Translations under genes and position numbers: made by a program
Part shown: positions 56,917 to 64,000 of the stretch, piece by piece
Layout of the letters: each line of letters opens with the position of its first letter
Numbering within the stretch: the stretch's first letter is position 1
The notes under the pieces: generated by a model
Seen by the model: the letters and a program-made list of their open reading frames with translations, nothing else
Told to the model about the DNA's origin: nothing
Databases searched by the model: none
Assembly (NCBI GenBank): GCA_038363925.1
Contig: JAQQWL010000009.1
Location: 186,001-250,000, forward strand
Direction of reading: 5' to 3'
Source: Apiospora phragmitis
Taxonomy: Eukaryota; Ascomycota; Sordariomycetes; Amphisphaeriales; Apiosporaceae
DNA length: 64,000 nt

Positions 56917-58079
56917 TTACTTGGAGCCACCCCGCGAGACACCAGCTCCAATAACGCCGGGCAGCGGCTCCTCGCCGACCTGGAACAGCAGGTTGATGCA
57001 GAAGCCGACAACAGACAACATGACGATGGTGAAGCCGGCGAGCAGCCAGAAGGGCGTGCTGACGTCCCGCTTCTGGCAGGCGCCGCCGCCCCAGTGGTAC
57101 AGGCTCGGGCGCCCGTCGGCCTGTTTTTCAGTGGTGGCCAGGCAGCGGCACGAGAAGCACGCCTTGTCGCCGGCGCCCGCGGACCACTTGTTCTCGCACA
57201 CGCCGTGGCCCGTGCAGTTGCCGGTCGCGGCGTTGCAGGCGTTCTGGGAGGCGAAGCAGGCTGGGTAGAGGCCGCCCTTCTTCTTGTTGTCGGTGGCGGA
57301 GAAGGGGTGCGAGCTGGTGGATGGGGAGGTCGAGGCCTTGGCCTTGTCGACGGCGGCGGGCTTGGTAGGCGCGGCCGTCTCCTTGTCGGTCAGGACGACT
57401 TCGGACTTTTGCTCGCGGCGGCGGAGTTCCTGGGTGGTGGTGGACGCGGCCTGCGCGGACGGGTGGATGAGGATCATGGTCTCCATCTTGCCGCCCTGGG
57501 CGAGCGACTGCAGCTTCTTCATGTTCTTGGAGAGAGAGGCGGTGGCCGACTTGGCGTCCTTGGACAGGTCGAACTCGAGGTACTGGGTGCGCGAGACGCC
57601 CGGCCAGCATGCGTCCTTGGCGGGATCAATGGCGTCCTCGAACTTGCACTTGTTGGTGTTGTAGCGGCTCGCCGGGGGAAGTAGTTCAGGGCCGAGGCGG
57701 AGGTGAAGGCGGGCGAGGCACCGCCCAGGGCCTTCTTCAGGGCCTTGGTGTTCTCGGCGTCGACGGCCTTGTAGAGGATGACGAGCTGATGGGTTGCGTC
57801 GTCGTCGTCGCCGAATAGCTTCGCTGACGGCTTGCCGAATCGGTTCATCACATCGTAGTCGGCTTCGGAAATGTCCTGGGCCAGCCTGTCGTTGGAAGAC
57901 AGGCGGCTGGATAGGATAGCCTGGGCGGCGTTGGAGGATATCGAGGTTGAGGATGATGCGTCCTTAGATGAAGCTGGTCGCGACTCGCGCAGGATGTAGG
58001 CTTCGGTGGATGTTTGCGATGCTGCCTCGGCAACGGCTAGGCCAGCAAAGGCCGGCACCAAGAGGCTGGTGAACTTCAT
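56917..58079 (-). CDS. Vps3844 (DUF3844) family endosomal membrane protein, one frame break
   Basis: Signal peptide MKFTSLLVPAFAGLAVAEA at 58079, then a lumenal domain with LILYK-like QLVILYKAVDAENTK and SALNYFP. The C-terminal DUF3844 region has an EGF-like cysteine pattern (CFASQNACNAATGNCTGHG, CFSCRCLAT), WGGGACQKRDVS, one membrane helix (FWLLAGFTIVMLSVVGFCIN) and EEPLPGVIGAGV. Family members act in vacuolar protein sorting; localisation is inferred from family. The frame changes at the G5 run 57674-57678 (plus strand): one C is missing after NYFP, and the continuation is SRYNTNKCKFEDAIDP. No intron is needed. About 387 residues. Confidence 0.85.
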
Positions 58080-58843
58080 CTTGTGAGGATGAATGGAGCT
58101 GGGGGAGATACCGACAGTTGATGAAGGTGGCTGTCGGTAGCAACGGTTAATTACTCAGACGGGGATTGATAACACAAGAACAACGTCTCAATCGAGCTGC
58201 AGCAGACGTCAGGTTGGCTGGCTAGTAGGTATGGAGCTTCCTTCCTCTGGTGGGCACAGACCTCCCCTGACTAGCTGCGTATTCCAATCCACGTACTGTG
58301 TTTAAGCACAGTATAAAACGTTATTTCAACGTTGTTTCTAGAACGGCCGGGCAGAGCAGTGTGACCAAAAGTCCCAAATCCCAAGCAGCAAGTCCAACTG
58401 CCTGTTAAATTCAAGCGAGCAAGCAGCACTGTCTGAATTCTTGACAAGGGTCTTCCCGACCCTCCTAGTTGTTACCGGTCCGGCGGCGGCGAAAGACAAG
58501 ACGTTTTGCTGGATGCACCCGATCAAGACTCCTGGCTAAGTAACCAACATAACCAACAAAAAATTGGTGACTAAACTACCAGCAACTTCTTCATTTCATT
58601 TGCGATATTCTTCACAGCCCATTCGCATTCACTCCCTTCCCAAATCCGACTTTGGGCGACGTCATTTCTTGGCTCGTGATCCACCGATCTCGACACAAGG
58701 CTTAGTCGCTTAGCAAGCATTGCCTGGCGCACAGCATCTCTACGCATCATATTGACCCTCGACGACAAGTCTTCGCACCTTCGAGTTTGCACCCACCCCT
58801 CTGCCCGGCCGCCATCGAGGCGTGCCACATAAAATCGCCCAAC
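58080..58843. other. Divergent intergenic region
   Basis: 764 bp between the Vps3844 gene and the gene at 58844. No coding sequence recognised. Confidence 0.5.
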
Positions 58844-60201
58844 ATGTTAGGTCTCTTCCGATCGCGACCGAACATCCGGGCGCTCGGTTCGCGCATCTCC
58901 AAAATCAAGACTGGCCCGGAACCCCAGACGATACGGCTCCAACGGGTGAAGATATGGCGACGGGTCAAATTTTGGCACTTTGTGGGCGGCGCCATGGCCT
59001 ACTACATCTCATATAAACTATACGAGCATATCACGTCGGAGCACATCGGCAAGCTGCTCGAGAGAGAAATCGCCACCATGTCGCCGCAGGAGCGCAAACA
59101 ACTTAAGAGGGACATGGAGGAAGACGAGTCGGATCCCTTCACGATCCCGTTACCCTTGACCACAAAGTTGGTGCAGCCCATGCCGTACAAAGGCACCGAT
59201 CCGGAATGGCAGATGTTCATCAAGGTGGCAAAGGACAAGGATCTGATGGAGAGCATCAAGAAGTCGCTGGCCGAAACGGTCCGCAAGACACTCGAGGATC
59301 ATCCGCACATTAAACAAAAGTTTGGCACGAATATGAAGGTTCGGAGGCACTGGCTAGAACTGCATTTCCCATACCGGCCGCCGCCCACCTTTGAGAGACG
59401 AGTGTAAGTTCCCATGACGTTGTCCCATACGAACTGATTCTCGAGCCGCGTTGCTGACGTACAATTTTATTAGAATCGAGTTCGGTGACGAAGGCATTGT
59501 CCTTGCGACAGAACCCGTTGACTCAAATGTAGCGTTGACAATAAGGGAATGTCTTGTGGCCCACTGCCCTGACTCTGTCCACCTGGGCCTTCACCGCCGA
59601 GCTTTTCAAGCAGAACCTGCGAGCTACGGCCAAGTACGTCGGGTACGAGCCACAGTCGCGCGACTCCTCGGCAGATGTGCAAGCGACATTAGATAAGATC
59701 CGCAGGCAGCTGGCCAAGGGCCAGTCGAAAGCACCCGACGCCAAAGAACAAAGTCCTCTGGCCTCCCCCAAGACCCAATCCGTAGACGGATCCGAAACGG
59801 GGGCGTCTTCTACCATGTCGCCGTCCTCGACGTCGGGCTCGTCTCCACCTACAGCCACGACCTCCCCCGACCCCAGTGGACCGGGGCCCAAGGCGGGCGC
59901 GGCTTCGGACAGGAAAAGGAGCCCCGAGGATATCTACGGTGTCAGCAAAATGGTGCAGCACACAAGCGGCCCCTGGGAGACGTTCAAGAGGAAGTTCGGG
60001 CAGACCTGGAGGCCGGCGGGCAACCTGCCGCCGCGGGGCTCCATCGGGGTCAGTGGGCTCGTGGAGGTGGTCTGCCCAGGCGCGACCATGACGGTGGAGA
60101 TCTGGGCCTTCTGGGACCCACAGGCGAAGAAGTTCGATCCCAGGACGATGCAGATGAAGCTCAAGCCCATTCGGATGAAGCACCAGGCCCCGCTGCGGTA
60201 G
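58844..60201 (+). CDS. Conserved fungal protein, probable membrane-anchored, function unknown; one frame break
   Basis: Exon 1 is 58844-59403 (MLGLFRSRPNIRALGSR, then a helix FWHFVGGAMAYYISYKLYEHI) and exon 2 starts at 59474 after a 70-nt intron. A conserved block reads DPFTIPLPLTTKLVQPMPYK, DPEWQMFIKVAKD, HWLELHFPYRPPP and FGDEGIVLATEPVD. Near 59540-59550 the frame is lost; the continuation, VLWPTALTLSTWAFTAELF, is out of register, probably two bases missing. A low-complexity Ser/Pro linker precedes the C-terminal domain (GPWETFKRKFGQTW, EVVCPGATMTVEIWAFWDP). The basic N-terminus and single helix suggest a mitochondrial inner-membrane protein; that is a guess. No gene name recognised. Confidence 0.65.
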
Positions 60202-61971
60202 AGCGGCGGTTGGAAGTTTATTTATTCTCTTCTTTTTCTTTCCCCTTCAGCGACGGAAATGCTATAGGAACGATTTAGAAGGTATAAGGGATTACTGGCC
60301 AAAGGAGACGGCCCGACAGCGATCTAAAAGGAGGCTTGTCACACACCCACGAACAAAAAACTATTGACGACAGGCGTACTGGGTATTATTGAGATATGTG
60401 CTTCAGGGGAGAAATTGCCCTCCATCCGCCACATGATATCACAGCATCGCATTCTATGACGCGGCGTTTCTGTTTCTCCCTCCCTGCGAGCGAGAGAATA
60501 TGTAGATTTTTATTTTGCTTCCCTCTTTTTGGTTTTTGTTCCACAATTGGGAGATTCAATAGCGAGCGCGTTGGCTTTTGGGGGTTGTTGGCAATCGCAC
60601 CGGGGGGGACCGATAATACCATAGAGGTTTGCAATACACATTTGGCAGTTGCACATACATTTGCTACGGCCGGCGCATACTTGTCCATGATTTCATTGCT
60701 GAGTCCGAAAATCCCGTTAGTCCAGCTTTGGCCTCAGAATGCCCGGCTATGCTGGGCATTGGTTGATGAATGGTTCGCACGAAGCAAGTTCCTGGCAACA
60801 TCTCCCGAGATCACTCCCAGTGGCAATGGGGGTCGCAGTGAGTCGAGAATCGGGGGCGGCGTTGATGGTTCGCGGTTCGCCTGGGTCGCTCCAGGCAGAG
60901 CTGGTCGCCTTGTTTGGCTGATTTCCAGACAAACCCGTCGTTGAATGACGATCAGCCGATCCCATTGTCAACTTTTCTCCCCGGCTTGCATTTGACCTGC
61001 ATGACTAGCAACCTTTTCTGCTTCGATGCTGTTAATAGGCCTGGCTAGTTGCTAGACATGCCGCAGTCATGTTCCGCCCCTACTATTCTCATCCCATCGC
61101 CACTAACCTTGGCACATATCGAATTATAGCTTTTGGTGATCGATCTGGTTAGTTCAGAGTCTTCTTAAAGGCACTCCTGTTCAAGGGACCGCAACAGAAA
61201 GAAGCGTTGCTACCAAGGTCGAGCTCGGACAGCTTGGGACTTAGACTGGAAGCACACGCGTGTATTTGCCTTAGGTGTATGTGGCAGTGTTCCATTTCAC
61301 GTTGCTTTTTCGTTCTCGCGCGACGAGCTCAGTGGCAATCCCTAGGTATCTATTGTGGCAGTCTATCTCAGCCACTATGCTCGCCTGCTCTGAGGCCAAC
61401 CTGGTTTTTCCAGAGCCTCTTGGGCTCCAAGGCAGATTGTCAGGCTTCCATCGCCATCGGGCAGACTGCAGGGTAAAGAAAGTGCCAGACTATCATGCAT
61501 TGCAGCAAGCTATGCAGCCACAGTTGTTGTGGTCCAATCGTCCCACTACCCTCCCAGTCCCTCTCAGCAAGCTATGCAGCCACAGTTGTTGTGGTCCAAT
61601 CGTCCCACTACCCTCCCAGTCCCTCTCAGCCAGCAAGGCGTTTTCTGGTGTTTATCATGTGGACTTCGAGAGGGGAAGCCAATTCAGCTCTGGGGTGACA
61701 CAATATTTGTCTGCCTTCATGGACCCGACAATGGGACATCTACAATATCGGCTCCTCCTCTTTTCAGTTTACGAGCATATTCCCCTCGAAAGTATCACTC
61801 AGTCACGCATCCTAAATTCGCAACTTTGGCCGGTTACCTTGAAGCCTTTCCTCTAATCCACCACTCATCAGCCATTACAGCACGCCCCCAGCAAAATCAG
61901 TCGATTAACCTAGAATTTTCAGTTGCCCGGTCCGCTAGCAGTCTCGCTACCGTTGCCCCTTTCCTTCCAGG
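60202..61971. other. Intergenic region with a 62-bp tandem duplication
   Basis: 1770 bp. Open frames here show no family similarity. A 62-bp direct duplication lies at 61503-61626. Confidence 0.5.
61503..61626. repeat. 62-bp perfect tandem duplication
   Basis: The unit starting CAGCAAGCTATGCAGCCACA at 61503 is repeated exactly from 61565. A third partial CAGC(C)AGCAAG start follows at 61627. It is about 350 bp upstream of the ankyrin gene start. Confidence 0.9.
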
Positions 61972-64000
61972 ATGGCAGACCCGTTGTCCATTGCTGCCAG
62001 CATTGCTGGTCTGGTGTGGTGGCCTTGGCAGACATGGTCTTTACCCGCCTCATCAAGTTGAATTCATTATCAGCTTAAACATTAATATGCCCCCATATGA
62101 AGAAGTTGGCCACAGCCCGCTTCATTTTCTAGGCGATTCAGCAACAGAAGAATTCGTCAAACGATTAAAGTCTCTTTATCCGACGGCTTGTGGCTTTCAT
62201 GGTGCCGACGGACACCCGCTGCAGTCCTATCTGAAAGCCTGCATCCAGCCTGACTCTTCAACAATAAACACGGCCATCATAGGCCATTTATTCATCAAAG
62301 ACAAGCCCCAATGTTTGATGTGGCAAAAGTTCACGTTAATGCTTGCGGTCACGAAAGAACTATCATGCGTTGATAGGATGAAAAATGCGCAAAATGGAAT
62401 GCTTGCTGGTGCGCATCTACTGCAACTTGGTTACCTGGTCTCATACGAATCACACACCGGCCAATGTGGACTTATCCCATTGCTAGAATCCGTGGGCTGT
62501 ATAGACTGGAATGACCGGTACAACTTCGACCAGCTCATAGAGCTGATTGTACAGCAAACCAGTCACTGGCCTAGATTTCGCGAATCTCCACAAGCAGCTC
62601 GTCTTCTGAGAGCATCTGTTATTCGCAGTAAATCTGAGCTCGCAAGATTTCTTCTGGAGAAAGGCATCAATGTTAGTCGACGTGTTGATGGTGTATCTGC
62701 ACTAGATTATTTTGTTTGCAGAACTTCGAACGCTGATCCAGGAACCAAAAAAAAATGTTAGAGATATTATTGGACTACGCGGACAGATCCCGAATGAATG
62801 AGCTCGGAGTTGACGGGTTTGCTCTGATACATCTGCCCAGTCATCTTGAAAGCTTGTGGATGCTTGAGCTGCTGATCCAGCACGGTGCGGATCCAAACTT
62901 ACGTGTCCACAATGGCCGCCGAGATCCCGCCCTCGTCCATGTACTAAAGAGCAAGCATTTTGACTACGCGTCCGCGCTTCTCGGACATGGTGCAGATCCT
63001 TATATGGCCAATATTAAAGGATTAGATGCTGTGTTGACTGCTTGCCGTATGGGCGCAACTCAATTCTTGGAAGACATATATTGCGCCAAAGAAATCGAGG
63101 GAAAGATCAATTGGAGAAGAACTTGCACATTTGTCTGGAGAGAGAATAGATACAGTGATGTAAACGGACTGCACCTCGCCGCCAGCAATGGGAAGGTCGC
63201 AGTATTGGAGTTCTACACAAATCATGACCTGTTGGAAAGTCTCGAATCAAGAAGTGGTAATGGTTTCAGGCCCTTACATTATGCCGCCATGGGGGGCTAT
63301 GAAGAGGTCGTTAAGTTCCTCTGTCTTAATGGCTGTGATATAAACGCCAAAGGAGAAGACGGAAGCACAGCACTCCATCTGGCTGCAAAATTCGGGCATT
63401 ACGAAGTTGTCAAACGCCTCAAGCACTCTGGCTGCAAATGGTCACTTGACGCTGCTGGTTGGAGTACCCTGTTCTACGCCCACCAAAGCAACGAGGAGAG
63501 ACTGATTGAATATCTTACGACAGACAATTACAATGCCATTGTGGATACTAAACGAGGCAATATGGCCTTTGGCATTGCTTCTACATTACGGGCTAAGGCC
63601 GCGGCGAAAGCATTCGAAGACGCAATCGACAAGGATGACATCGCTTTATGCTACAAATTGAACTCCAGTGGATGCGATTTGGACGGTTTTCTTCTCAGTT
63701 GTGGCGGCTGCTCTCCTTTAATCAAAGCCATCCACAACCGACGTCTTCGAATTACGGAGTAGCTTCTAGACCAGAAGGTGTGTCTGACAAGGACTGCCTG
63801 TCATATTCAAGGGTCCCCCACAGCTTTGCACCTTCTTATCAACAGTCGGACTCTGAGGGGGCTCGCACCAAGGGGCTTATAGAACTACATGGAGCAGGGA
63901 GGCACATTCCTTGGGGAATCACCTGGCTTGATTCACGGAATGCTCAAGATGAACAGCATCAAGGGGCTGAGGCTATTGCTGGATCACCTGGCACAAAACA
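61972..64000 (+). CDS. Ankyrin-repeat protein with fungal STAND-type N-terminus, incomplete and frame-broken
   Basis: Starts MADPLSIAASIAGLV at 61972, the classic N-terminal helical segment of fungal NACHT/ankyrin (STAND-like) proteins. One extra base near 62011-62023 shifts the expected continuation LADMVFTRLIK out of frame; the model from 62060 to 62090 is unresolved. The frame from about 62090 runs to the A9 run at 62747-62755, where another shift leads to LEILLDYADRS. Ankyrin repeats follow (LELLIQHGADPN, FDYASALLGHGADPY, GLHLAASNGKVAVLEF, PLHYAAMGGYEEVVKFL, ALHLAAKFGHYEVVKRL). In-frame TAGs occur at 63760-63762 (between RITE and LLDQKV, where ankyrin helices often have W) and 63880-63882. 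The gene continues past the window. Confidence 0.65.

Noticed and set aside
26421..63882. TAG reassigned to an amino acid in this organism
   Set aside because: Intact genes here (GH32 at 12217, GH43 at 15318) end with TAG exactly where the family ends, so TAG is still read as stop.
1..64000. CRISPR arrays, rRNA or tRNA genes
   Set aside because: No spaced repeat array, no rRNA-like sequence and no convincing tRNA A/B boxes were seen; the organism is a fungus, so CRISPR is not expected.

Overview
The window is nuclear DNA of a filamentous ascomycete, most likely a Sordariomycete. Genes are GC-rich at third positions and are split by 44-102 nt GT-AG introns. The families are typical fungal ones (LaeA-like methyltransferases, Clr5/ankyrin proteins, Vps3844, DUF7918, DUF6546, DUF4267, scytalone dehydratase), and one AT-rich block carries the CpA-depletion signature of repeat-induced point mutation (RIP). 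I would not name a genus.

Layout. 0.9-16.7 kb is a metabolic arm: a TED1/CDC1-type phosphoesterase, a BNR_4 beta-propeller protein, a sugar/quinate-type MFS transporter, a zinc alcohol dehydrogenase, a secreted CAP protein, a GH32 fructosidase and a GH43 arabinofuranosidase. 17.6-22.1 kb holds a LaeA-like methyltransferase, a conserved fungal protein and an F-box protein. 22.6-27.6 kb is a tandem trio of DUF7918 paralogues: two intact with basic C-termini ending in SUMO-interaction-like motifs, one decayed. Then come scytalone dehydratase (28.2-28.9 kb), an ankyrin gene with an in-frame TAG, and a CE1 acetylxylan esterase (32.6-33.7 kb).

33.956-37.073 kb is a RIP-mutated pogo/Fot1 (Tc1-mariner) transposon with 47-bp inverted repeats and a TA target duplication. 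A 5'-truncated Tad-like LINE with its own 13-bp duplication is nested in its transposase. 37.9-46.6 kb is an accessory stretch: a small broken gene, a DUF4267 membrane protein, a long Clr5-ankyrin gene and a damaged DUF6546 gene. 47.5-52.1 kb has a GH12 endoglucanase and a second LaeA-like methyltransferase. 54-60.2 kb is core housekeeping: SmG and Ntr2 (two splicing factors diverging from one 563-bp intergenic region), Vps3844 and a conserved membrane protein. The window ends inside an ankyrin gene.

Two signals cut across genes. First, about 20 single-base (rarely two-base) reading-frame breaks occur, many at mononucleotide runs and some in housekeeping genes, so many are probably consensus errors. 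Second, eight in-frame stops that I could not place in introns are all TAG. That fits CpA/TpG-directed (RIP-like) mutation or codons repairable by A-to-I mRNA editing (UAG to UGG) known in Sordariomycetes. This is the most interesting hypothesis here and is untested. All exon boundaries were read by eye from splice signals and frame continuity.
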